NCBI GenBank assembly: GCA_019914995.1
Contig: CM034130.1
Coordinates: 186,001 to 250,000 of the forward strand
From: Acanthochlamys bracteata
Lineage: Eukaryota > Streptophyta > Magnoliopsida > Pandanales > Velloziaceae
Direction of reading: 5' to 3'
DNA: 64,000 nt
Part shown: in pieces, positions 23,891-35,602 of the stretch
Position numbering within the stretch: the first letter of the stretch is position 1
How the letters are laid out: each line of letters opens with the position of its first letter
Position numbers and translations under genes: made by a program
Notes under the pieces: model-generated
Databases searched by the model: none
Told to the model about the DNA's origin: nothing
The model's input: only the letters and a program-made list of their open reading frames with translations

Positions 23891-24043
23891 GGGTGTGTTT
23901 TATTAAAATGAGTTAGGTGGAACTGGAATTGAGTTCGGTATAAAGTGATTAAAGATGAGTTCTTGAGACCGTGTTAAACCGAAATGCAAATTTCAAAATT
24001 AAATATAAGGAGAAAGCGAATTTTAGGTAATTGAAACACACCC
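23891..24043. mobile_element. Tourist/Harbinger-like MITE with TTA duplication
   Basis: A 153-bp element with perfect 10-bp inverted ends GGGTGTGTTT and AAACACACCC. TTA precedes the left end (23888-23890) and follows the right end (24044-24046), which is the target duplication typical of PIF/Harbinger. It has no frame of its own. Confidence 0.75.
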
Positions 24044-24195
24044 TTATATAGATAGCTAGTTAATACCTATAGGTCAATGTGGAATCAACCATAAACCCAA
24101 TTTGTATAAGATTCTCATCCATGCATCCCTGGTAGAGTGGTCATGGCCTTCAGCTGCGGCACCTATAGCAGAAATATTGAGATCACTGCAAATAT

Positions 24196-24489
24196 GGGCG
24201 TGTTTCGAACGCCAATAATTACACTTTCTCCAGTTAAATTTTGAATTCCGAATAATTCATATGTTTTAATTACACAAAAAATTCAAAATTTTATTTTCAT
24301 ATACAAAAATTTAATTTCAACTTTTTTATTTGCACACTTTTTAATACAATTATATTTTTCGATTTTTAATACATTTTTAGAAACTATTTAAATATAAATA
24401 TTAAATTCCACTTTCACTTTATTTTTAAAAAATTTTATTTTATATTTTTCACTTTACGAAACTCAGTTATATATATTTGAAACAAACCC
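24196..24489. mobile_element. MITE-like element with GGGCGTGTTTC terminus
   Basis: Left end GGGCGTGTTTCGAA; right end TTTGAAACAAACCC (inverted complement GGGTTTGTTTCAAA). TAT flanks both sides. The interior is AT-rich and non-coding. The left end equals the first ten bases of the Harbinger element at 55639. Confidence 0.6.
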
Positions 24490-24707
24490 TATATATATAT
24501 AAATATGTCCCGGCCCAAAAACATTGATCGTAATGGGGTTGTCGATTTCAAGCACGCACGCACGCATGCGTGCCACAACCTAGCTCGGTTCCCTTCTTCT
24601 TCTTCTTTACAAAATTAAAGAGACATATATAAAATTTAATTATGTACAGTTATTTTAAATGGAGAGACACATATCAAATTCATTAATTTTATTAGTCTGA
24701 ACAGTAA

Positions 24708-27700
24708 CTACATCTCGCGGAACGGCAAAGGCACAGCCTTTACTGCACGGAATTTGCCGACATTGTTCAAGTGCTCATTCTCTAACCTGCATGCACGCAC
24801 GCATTAATTCGGAAACAAATTAGCAACATGGTTTCGTTGTTAACAGGATAATAAGATTTTAATTAGTTCATCGATCTCGAAAAATGATAATTAATCAGAA
24901 TCTAATTACCTGTAGAAGTTCCAGTGTCCGCGACGGATAATCTCCAGTGAAGCCAGAAGGAAATCGATTGAGCGGTGCTGCGGCTGATGTAAATTTAGCT
25001 GCAGCACCGTTTCAATCCATGCTAATCTAAGCACAAAATTCAAACACTGACAACAAAGAATTTAAAAAATAAAAAAAAAATCAGCTCATGCATGTTTAGT
25101 TAATTAAGGAATAAAATAGGTAATTAATTAATGTAGTAGTAATTAACGTGATCGATGATTAGATTAGCTTACAATGGAAAGATAGTAAATGTTTTTGTTC
25201 TTTAAGACGAGTTCGTCTCTGAGCCATCTGTTTTTACTGCTGCAGTTGAACAAGCCCCAATCCTTAACGAAATCCCAATACAGTTGATAAACGGTGGCAG
25301 CTAATGAAGTGATCAACACAACTACAAGCCAGAACATGCTCTCATCATCTACTGCGTACTTGAATCTGGCAGCTGCTGCTACCATGGCAGATATGTATTT
25401 GCCGGCATTGACGAGGTGGTTTTGTTCGTAGCCCTCCTCCACGTATCTCCTAATACACTTTGGATTATATATATTTTCACGCAAGCAAATTAAATTATAA
25501 GATCAGTCAATTAATATAGTAGACGTAAATGTTAAAAATAAATTAAATTAATTGATGATATATACCTGCATAGCACGCCAATAGTAGGGAAGAAAGGAGA
25601 TAATGTAAGCCAACTGCTTGTAGCTATGACTTCTGCTGCAAGTTTCATATGGATGCGCTTGAAAACCTCCGACCATGAAATAGCACGCAGTTGTTTCCAT
25701 GTGTCTCAACAGAGGTATCTGCAATTATGTTTTACAAAAGTTTTTCTTTTTCAATGTGAATTTTAATAAGCTAGTAGTTCTAATAACGAATGAATTACCT
25801 GGCTTGTTAGTTGGTCTGCCATGAAGAAGTCTACAAGTGATACTTTGTAGAAGGGGGAGAAAACAACGCTGCGTATAATTCGTAGGAAGCAGTAGCGAGT
25901 GGATCTATACAACACGTTGAAAGGGCAAATGAGTACTCCGATGAAGAACTGCAAGAAAAAATTAATGTAAGTACATGATCAATTATTTAATCTCATCTAG
26001 ATCAATTAATGTTTTTAATTGCTTAATTAAAAATAGTTACCAGTAGAAGAAGGCCGGGAGTGGCTTCAACATGGTGGAGAGAAAAACCGGTGGACTGAAG
26101 TATAACGTGGGCAACCATTGCAGTGACTACAAAGGTCATGATGGCAGTGCATAGGAGAAAGGCGTCTCTGTTCTTCATGGCCGTGTTCGGAGAGAACTCA
26201 AATATGAAGTTGTGGTTTATTCTGGTTTTGCTCCACGCCGACAGATTGCATCCGTACAAAAATATATGCAGGCTGAGCAGTGCAAACATGCTGCATGCGC
26301 GCATGCAACATATATATATTTTAAGAATTGATCGATGATCAAGGACTGCGTTATATATAAATATAGCATGGTTGATCGAGGAGTGCGTACCTGAAAACAG
26401 GATAAACTGTTTCGACATAACTAAACGCCGAGGAGGAAGAGGAGAAGAAGATGCCATTGATGTGACCTAAGATTGCGTATACCATGAACAGAGTCACAGA
26501 GGTACCCGTGCATAACCCTGCATGCATTCAAATAAGGTCTTCACTGACTGATAGAACCAACTGAACTGGTGCTAGTCAATAAACAGCCGGCAAAAGCTGG
26601 TCGGTAATCAAATTGCCGGCCAACAAAAGCAAGTAATCGGTAATATACCGACTGAGATATACGGTACCTAGGAAGAAAGTTATGATGTGGGAGTCATTGG
26701 GTTGATGAAGCTTGAGGAACTTCATTGCCTTCTTCCTGTCGTTGCTGGCGAAGTGCTTTGTGAATAATGCCTCCACCTCATCTTGCAACTTAATCACCTG
26801 TTCAGGTTACCCACCAATTAAAGAAATATCTTCTCATTAATTTGAGGAAATGTCTGATCAAGCAATTTTAAAATTTAAAACTATAGAGGCCTTGAATATA
26901 TATGACCTTGTCAGAGCTCATGAAATGCGTTCTCTTCATTTTCATCAGGTACTTGTCTGATGCTTGCTGGTTTGTCACCTTTATAATTTCCAACGACCCC
27001 AAAAAATATTATTAAAAACAACCATCATCACCAATCAATCAACATAATAAAATATATATGCATAAATCAATCCGCAAAAGCAAGATATAAATTTACTAAC
27101 GTGCGAAACATGTTATTGAGTAAAGATCATGAATAACTAATTTAACAACCTACGTAGGTACAGATATGCAAACGCTTTCTCTTCACAACTGTAGTGCTAC
27201 CAGACATGGTTACTGATAACGTCGCTACAGTGATTGCTGTTTGGTTTGAAAGACTGTTTAATGGTTTAAGTAGTAGAAAATGAGTTTAACGTATTTCTTT
27301 AAGGAAAGTTAACCGGTTCACTAATTGTTTTTTTTTTTTTTTTTGAATTTTAACAGATGAAGAAAAGCGAAAGGAAAAATAATGAAGTAATTAGTGAATT
27401 TACCTTGTCGAACTTCTTGAGAATCTTTCCGAACGCAACCATGTTCAACGAGCTTCAATTCAAAGAAAAAAAGAAAAACGAAACAAGTCAAACTAACTCG
27501 TAGTAAAAACATACATTATTCACTCTGCATGCAAAATCAACACATTGACGCTATTACCCTACGTACACTTCTTAAATATTCAATAAGAAAAGGGTATTAC
27601 CGTCATTCGAATAACTCACCTGTAAGTTTTGAGTAGTCCGAGTCCCTTGTAGAGCTCAACGAAAGCAGAGCGGATAATTTTCTCAGCACTCTGAATCCTC

Positions 27701-29175
27701 TTTCGAGTGACGTAATCACCGCCGGATCCGTCCTTGCTCCGACCGTTTATGATATCTTCGCATATCGACGCGATGCTCGCGATCGTTCGTGTCGGTGTGT
27801 TCGCCGGAATATTGATCCTCACCGATGTCGTCCTCAGTTTTCCCGCCTTCTTTGCTTTCGATTTCGGTAACCCGATGACTTCGACACCTTTCCTTTCCAA
27901 CACTGCGAGCACTTCGTCTGCTACTGCCGGCGATGAGTTATCTGATTGCGGTGTTGTTTCTGTGCTCTCCGGTATACTTTCTGCATGCATATGAAAAACA
28001 AATAATTATTTAGTAATTAATCAGGCTAGCTAGCTAGCTAGCAGATCGATGTTTCACGTATATATGTTTTTGTAATACCTGGGAAGGAAGTGTTGGAATC
28101 GGTACGAGAGAAGAGAGCTGCGGTGCTGATAATCGAATCGTTGGATTTGGGAGATAAAGAAGAGGGAGGAGGAGGAGGGTGACGGTGGCGGCGGCGGTGA
28201 TCGTGAAGGATTTGTTTGAGATCAGTAAGGATCTGGAGCTGATTGTTCAGCTGATCTGCTCGCTCGCCGAACTCGATTTCTTTCGTCTTGTAGAAACTGT
28301 CCACCTTCTCTATCTCCTCTTCCAACTTGTCGTAAAATTCCTTCATCTGCGTGTACGTATTCATCATTCATGCAAATTTTTTGATTTTTCTGTTTTTTGG
28401 AGTATTGATTAATTTTCTTCACGATCCAAGTAAATAATTTATGAGAATTTATAAAAAATTGTTAATTTTTTACCTCTGCTTCTAGGGATCGAGCAAGGTC
28501 CATGTCATATAAAGCCTCTTCATCGCTCTATATATACAAAATTTAAAAGAACAAGATTAAATCAAACGAATTAAGCCTTCTTAATTATATATCATTCAAG
28601 GGAAAAGAATATAGATATTGCTAAATAGAACGAAGAAAAAAGTGATTGCACTTTAGATATATACGATCATCATCACGATGGTTTCGTGAAATGAACGGAA
28701 AACCGAAAAACGAAAAACTAACTAAAACATATGTATGCCCATATATATCCAGCTGTACTTTAATTTGTCGTCTTTTCAATTTTAGTTAGTTTTCTTCTAA
28801 AGAAGCCAAGAACAAAACAAATTAATTAAAGCACTCAACAGTTATATCGATCATGTCGACCGTTCTCATCGGCAATATGTAGTCTTTCTAATAGTTATGT
28901 TGTTTTTAAAGCTTATCGATCACCTGATCAGGAGGTTTGTTGGAGCCACTGAAGAGATTCACTGTGAGATCTCTGAACGGGTCGAGAACGGAAAACCCGA
29001 ACTTAGAGTTGCAGTGATTGCCGGAGCCGTTAGAAGACATCGTCGAAGAACATGAGTGGAGTTGTTTTGAAAGCTTGATTTTCTTGATATGTTTCTTCAG
29101 CTGTCGGTAGTTCACGAAAGCTTCTTTCCACTCTGGTATCAGTTGTGCCTCCAACTCTCTCGAAAACTTCACCAT
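24708..29175 (-). CDS. PHO1: PHO1-family phosphate exporter (SPX-EXS protein)
   Basis: Fourteen exons (28924-29175, 28474-28527, 28079-28346, 27620-27980, 27404-27452, 26907-26978, 26668-26797, 26391-26517, 26041-26290, 25799-25948, 25566-25718, 25173-25457, 24910-25046, 24708-24786) keep one frame for 788 residues. PHO1 of Arabidopsis is about 780. The SPX domain starts [20 protein letters not shown], has the [11 protein letters not shown] basic helix and resumes at [20 protein letters not shown] with [17 protein letters not shown]; it senses inositol pyrophosphates. Transmembrane helices follow, then the EXS domain: [50 protein letters not shown], ending [22 protein letters not shown]1 loads phosphate into the root xylem and acts at Golgi/trans-Golgi and plasma membrane. 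An Arg/His-rich and Pro5 insert interrupts the SPX region near residue 140. Which PHO1;H paralogue this is cannot be told by eye. Confidence 0.93.
26518..26667. repeat. PHO1 intron carrying CACTA-like palindromic motif
   Basis: This 150-base intron contains CTGACTGAT, GGTCGGTAATC and TAATCGGTAATATACCGAC (26634-26652). The last 19 bases are identical to 54753-54771 inside the CACTA-like element at 54586-54904, and the centre GGTAATATACC is an inverted repeat. It may be a remnant of a related element next to the splice donor. Confidence 0.45.
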
Positions 29176-32100
29176 CGATCTTTCGATCGGTCTCTTCTTT
29201 GTCTCTGTAATTCTTCTTAAAATTTTGTTTTGCAGATGAGAGAAGAGAGAGAGAGAGAGCGTTAAGGAGGAATGGAGAAAGAACTGTTATATAGAGAGAA
29301 AGAAACTTAAATTAATAAGCTATATAGAAGATGACATCATATTAGTCATTGAAGTGAAGATATATTACAGAAGCGAGAAGAAACTTTTTCAATTTTTTTT
29401 TTCCTTCCAAATGGAAGGACTAGATAATTAAATTTATTAAAAGTTTAGTGTTTATATAGCTAGCAATTAAAAAATAAGTAAACTTCGAATTAATGTTTTC
29501 AGTAAAATGCCCTCAACACCAGCCTTTAAAATCTAACGTTTAACGATCGCATAGACACCCGAGGGAACACATAATTACATTTTTATTGGGTAATTATTAA
29601 TAAATTATTTAAAATTTTTTACAATTAATTTTTTTATAAAATACTTTTAAATTTATTTTTATATAACAATATATAATAATTTAGAGTATACCCTCATTGA
29701 AAAATGTCCATATTTGATACATTTTGTCTTTTTTTTTCCTATTCTAACTTTGCTTTCCATTTTTTATGTATATTTTTTTTCTTTTCTCTTTTTGTTTGTG
29801 GGTTTATTAGTGGATGTGTTGTTGTCGATGACTGTGCTAACTGACTACTTTGACCTTTACAGTTACAAATAACAAAACAGATACTTCTACTAACTGAAAA
29901 GAAGAAAAAAATTATCAACAAAGGTGTAATTTTGGATTGATTAAAATAAAATATTTTGATTTTTTTTTTAAAAGAATAAAATTTTAATTTGTATTTTTAA
30001 AAATAGTAATTTGTGCATATAGACGTACAATTTATTTATTTATTTATTTTTGAAATTTTTAAATTTTTTTAAAATACCGTATAAAATTTTTTTTGAAAAC
30101 AAAATTGCAAACGAACAGAACAACAAATTGCAACTTTTACGTAGTAAACACATCCAACTCCCAATTATATAATCTGATCAAAAACATCATATACAAGATT
30201 ACAGATTTCACTATTTCTGTAAAAATTTCTTCATCTTAATTGACAGTAAAGTTGAATGCCTGCCCCATTGAAGTGTTGCAATTCCCTGTATCAAGCAGCC
30301 AACGAACGTTAGAATATAATTACTTCTGAACTTGCTTGTTTCTTGATTAATTGTGCTGCAGGAATTTTTTCTCTATCGATCCCTGCAAGATGCCAGAAAG
30401 CGGAGTTCAGTTGCCTATAGACATGAAGCGCTCGATTATATATATTCAGGAACCAGAAATGCAACATGTCGTTCTTGAATCAAACACGCATATGAAAAAT
30501 AGACAAATTTCTTTCAAATATAGCACAAGATGCGATCAACTGTTAAAAGCAGTGCTGTTCATAATGTTTTATAATAGCAAAAGAAAGAAGATCTATACAC
30601 TGTTGGAATATCAGCTTATACACTGTTGGAATCGAGGGATCATACTTCTCTTCTGTCAGAATATTCCTGCAGGTCAGCTCTATCTGCAATCATCACATCA
30701 TTACCGACGATAACAAAGCTGTGTCTTTTTCATCTTTGATTGATTTATTCCCAAAAAAAGAAGGATGATCAGTTTAAATTATTTTGATTTCTAAATGCAG
30801 CATTATCAACATTTTAGGTTATGATCAGATACATCAACAGCATTTTAAAATATTTTTAGAAAGCAAATTTTAGCCACTATCCATATATAATAATGTTGGT
30901 AAAAGTTGTTCCTAGGATTAGTGTGCTACTTTTTTTTGCAACTCAATGAATTATTACAAGTTTCCATAATCAATCAACACTTTGCAGATGATCTTTTTGA
31001 TTCAGGAGAAAGAAGTATATAGCTCTGGTTTTCTTATTACAGCATACGTGTTCTTAAATATCGTAACTGTAGAAAGTTCTTTGAGGTTGAAGTTAGATGA
31101 ACATTCAGGATTCTAACAAAGCAGAAACTTTCTTCCTACAAAGTTCTAGGAAAGGATTTAAAAGTATGGAACCTCCTCAACATTGGAATAGACAAATAAT
31201 TTGGGAAACTATCCAACGTATGAAAGATTCAATATCAATGTTCTTTTTTTCTACAAATCCAAGCATGTTCTAACCGCTACCATTGCATAATTAATTCTAA
31301 TCATGGTACTGTAATATGTAATGTTTTATATAGGATATGCTTTATCAAAGCTTGTTCAAACCATGTACAGCTGATAACTTACGTCCTTGATTAACACCTT
31401 TCCTTCCACACATGAACCTCTGGTTGCTTTACATGATGCTAAAAAGGACTACATGACTGCAGACCACGCCTCATCTTGGGTCTCAAACATTGTACAAATC
31501 AGCTGACACTTCAATATGACACCTTAAACACAATTTCATCCGGGAAGGTTTTGGTGATAAAGGGTATTACGGGACTGTTCAGTAGTTGTCTAGTACAGTG
31601 TATACACCTAAACTAGCAAAGTAAATCGGTCAGTGGGATTTTTATGATGCTGGATAACAAGTTTGCAGCAGCCCCCTTATTGTGCTCCCTCCACTAAGTA
31701 ATCAATAATCCGCTAGAAGCTATCTTTTTAGGAGACCATTGTAAACTTCTGAGAATGTTAGTGTTGGTACTGCCCTTAAAAGTTTAGAAAGAAAAATTTT
31801 CACATTGTACTAATTTGTTCCTGCCTGACAGTCTTCATATTCTCTTTTGAGCTGAATTCATGGAGAAGAATTGCTTGTTGTATTCTTGCAACTTTCTGAA
31901 TGTCCACTTTCCTTTTAAGAGGTGAAATCCTCTATTTGCTTTTGCCAAAAAATAAGCATACCTTTCTTAAGACATCTCCGCATTGGGTACTGCTTTGAAG
32001 AAAGGCTCAAATCATGCTCCACTACAGACTTTGCATTTGAACTTTCATCTACAAAGCGCTACTCATGCTAATTACTTGCATTCTTCTTTTTCAAGTTTTA

Positions 32101-35100
32101 AAGAAGGATTTGCATGAAGAAAATGTTGAGTAATCTATTGTTTAAATATGTTCTTTGGTAAGCTTGTTTATTAATGAAACCAATTGCTTGCTTGGTTTGT
32201 GTTTACTTGTTTGATTCATACAAGCTTTGTATTGGAAGACAGGTGTACCTGGGGCCTCACATAAAATGTGTGAGTGGGTTGGTTGATTTTGCATAATGAT
32301 AGTTGAGAGTTCCACTCTAATCTTAACAGCACTTCATAACCAAATGCAAACGCAATGTTCTAACTAAATAGAATAATAACTGATTTTGCTTCAGACGGAA
32401 CGTTTAACTTCTAATCTGTACACTTTTACTTAAATAAGTCACATGAACCTATGTCATCATCAATGTCTATCTTGACAATCCTTCAGCCATTCCTAACAGT
32501 GTTTAGACTAATCAGGTATTTAAGCATGAAATGACACCATTAACAATTTTCTTTCTTTCTCCCTTTTTCTGTTTGTTCATTTGTTGTGAAAAAGGAACTT
32601 CATTAAAATTTGCTTAGGGAAATTTCAAAACTGGTTGTTGTACTCCAACCATGAATTATGTGTCGTAAAGATATTAGGTTGCAACTTACTATGCTAAAAA
32701 CTTGTTAAAATCAACTAATGTTGCCTTTAGTAGATTCTTGGACCCTACCTCTTTGCATGAAAAATTAAGTTGTCTTATTTCATGACGTAATCCCAGTTAT
32801 ACATCATTAGTGAATAAAGCTGAAGCTTATCTGATACATTTCTCCAACATGTAACTCATGATGCACTAAAATGCCTTGGTGATTTGAAAGTAGAAAAAGG
32901 GAAAAAAGAAACTACAGTGTAGAGATTGTACCTCCTGTTGAATTGGGAAATATTGCCTTTTGAGTTTGCATTGCAGAAAACATTATTCTGTTGTGCCACA
33001 CCGAAGCCATGTTCACACATTCCACGGAGGTCTTTAGTGCAGCGTTGCTCTGTTTGTGCTGGAAGGTTCATTCAGGTGAAAGCCCAGATTGTCCTTTGCA
33101 ATCAGGCAGGGGCATGACTAGACCTGCAAGCCATTCATTTAGCTTCAGTCACAAACTGCTAAGAGCAGGGAGCATAAATTATTTGCAAAGATCTTAAGAG
33201 CCAAATTGGTCACGTTCGTTAGAGTCGTACAGCTACTTCCAAGTACATCATTTCCAGATTAAAAGCATATCTTAAACAGAAAGTTACAGAACATCCAGAA
33301 ATAGGATTACTAAACAAAATCATGACGTGGGAAGGCAAAAGAACTTCAGAATCAGAATAAACGATCGTATGATAATATAGGGCCATTACTTGCCATTGAC
33401 TAGAACAAAAAGAAGCGAATACCTTATTAGTTTGCCATCTGAAAATAGTGAATCCTGTTGAGAACCACTCCTTCGATGAACAGTATGGAAAGTTCACCAT
33501 TTCATAGTAGATGGGACTTTTTTACAACTATAGGCGATCTTGCTTCCAAGGGGACTTCCAACATTCCATCATGCTTGGTAGTGAATTTGACAAGAGATGT
33601 GTGCCCATGGCTTGGATGTTGGACCTCTTCAACCTCCTGTCAAATCATTCGTAAGCAAATTCAATGTTTGGATGAGGCGATTGCAATAGAAAGTCGTTGC
33701 TTGCATAGAACGATACCAAAGGTTATGTTCCATAATCATGATAATGACTCTATTTATTCATCAAAATTCAAAAAGTATATTGACCATGTTCAAGAGTGGT
33801 CCAATCTAGGCACATTATGCACATTCACATTTTGAGACAATTCATAAGCAGGGAGTAAAGTTGCATAAGGGTTGCAATTAGATCTTAAATAGACATTCCC
33901 TCAAATACTAAGAAAAGTTCTGAAAACAGACATCCTTGGGAATGACATAGAAGGAGCGACAATCTTAGATAACAGCATAAAAAATTTACCAACTAGAACA
34001 CTTTTGGCAGTCACTTAAAACGTTTTACCAACTCAGAATCAGCTGATAAAGGTTAGATAGAGATTTATAGTGGATTGAAAGAAATGGTTAGAATTGGAAG
34101 ATTTGTCATCAACATAGTAACAGACAGATCGCATCACATAAGTGAAGTGCTAAGACACAAAAGAGATCCAGTTCTGATATTACACTGATGAAGGTACAGA
34201 TGGCAAAACAATATCAAAAGAACAACATTGTCTGAAGAAAGTTGGAGGCCTACTACAGATAAAAGAAGATCTATGTTCTGTTTATCATACAATAAATTAA
34301 ATATTAGCAAGAATACAGGAAACTTCACAATACGTAGCAAATTATTGATGTCAAGGAGAACAATATATTAGTACGTATATGTGCACGCAACATAATTTAA
34401 CAGAACGGCCAGATCATCAGTGTCAACAAACAAAGGTAATCATTTGATGCATAATGGGGTCCATACCTTTGTTAGAGTATTCGACAAACTGTCAGATTTT
34501 CTCAGATGCCAAACTACGCATTCAGGTAAATTAAGCACACTAAGCCTTCTATCTGGGGACTCCTGAGTGTGAAGCAGCATATGATATCATAATAGTAGAT
34601 AGGGTCATGTGCATGGATGAATGCTGCCAAAATGGCAACATTCTACGTCATAGAGTTGTCCACGGCAGACATTTTGATCACAAATAGCCTATCATTAACC
34701 TTATCAGACAGGTTTTGGAGAGGCATTGCTAGGGTCAGTGCATTACCAGAATCTCCAAATTCATATACAGTAGCTTCATCCATTATGAAGATAACAAATG
34801 TGTCGTACTTATGTGATTAACCTTAATAGTTTCTCTTCTTCATAGGTCGTTTCTCTTACTTGTCAATAGAAAGAGCATCCACCATGGAAGGACAACATTG
34901 CTAGAACCCACTCCTGAGAGTGGGAAGCATGCCAAAATGCAGCGGTTTATGGCCACTAGCACTACCAAGTGGAAGCATACTATACTACAGAAAGAGACCC
35001 AGCACTCACACAACTGCTTCAGTGATGTCATCATCTACCCACCACTGTCCGTGAAACACGACCGGAGAAGGTGGTGGCCCTTCAACCGATAGACAGACGA

Positions 35101-35602
35101 TAGACAGACATCGACAATGGGCCAGCTGTCAACCACACTGTTCAGTCCTTTTCAATTAGAAACCCACAGTCTCTGTCAGGCATTTGATCAAACACCTTTC
35201 GCGCGAATGGTAGAGAAGTAAGATGCTTTGATTACAATTTCCAAACTATGACGATTCGATTCACCAAGAACATTGAAGGGAACACTAGATATATCTTGTT
35301 TGCTTTAGTAACAGATCGATTGATTACCTAAAATGGAACAGATTTGCACTCCACTTCATCACTCCGCAACATTTTTACGAAATCCCAAAAACTGCTGACA
35401 AATCTATACCAAGTACGATTGAGGAGTTCTCTAGTTCTAGATGATCCGTATCGAACATAGAACACTACTACATGATCCATTTGAGAATCCAACTGTTGGC
35501 ATCTGGCTGGCAGGATGACTACGTTGATTTATGTACAGTATAAAAAAATTGTTATGCACAAATTTTTTTTAAAAGAAACAATAAAATTTACAATTTGCCT
35601 GA
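29176..35602. other. Long gene-poor stretch upstream of PHO1
   Basis: 29176-29900 should be the PHO1 promoter and leader, including a GA run near 29238-29259. An AT-rich repeat lies at about 29920-30115. From 30130 to 35600 I find no spliced gene. Frames of 60-125 codons on both strands show no family pattern, except a broken 70-codon stretch at 33427-33636. The base composition of 31000-35500 is balanced, not AT-extreme, so a non-coding transcript or an old decayed element is possible but not shown. Confidence 0.4.
33427..33636 (-). pseudogene. Coding-like fragment with one internal stop
   Basis: A 70-codon stretch begins after a gacag acceptor-like sequence with EVEEVQHPSHGHTSLVKFTT and continues with HDGMLEVPLEARSPIVVKK. 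It is interrupted by one TGA (33502-33504) and goes on with GELSILFIEGVVLNRIHYFQ to a TAA. The residue mix looks protein-like on both sides of the stop. I do not recognise the family and find no partner exons. Confidence 0.25.

Larger units (their letters stand above)
23377..24707. other. Plantacyanin upstream region with two small inverted-repeat elements
   Basis: Contains the plantacyanin promoter, a 153-bp element at 23891-24043 and a 294-bp element at 24196-24489. A CACGCACGCACGCATGCGTG-like alternating run lies at about 24553-24571. No gene seen. Confidence 0.5.

Noticed and set aside
30351-30713. 120-codon plus-strand frame upstream of PHO1
   Set aside because: Composition is not protein-like (Tyr/Ile/His rich, no conserved blocks) and it has no start or splice context.
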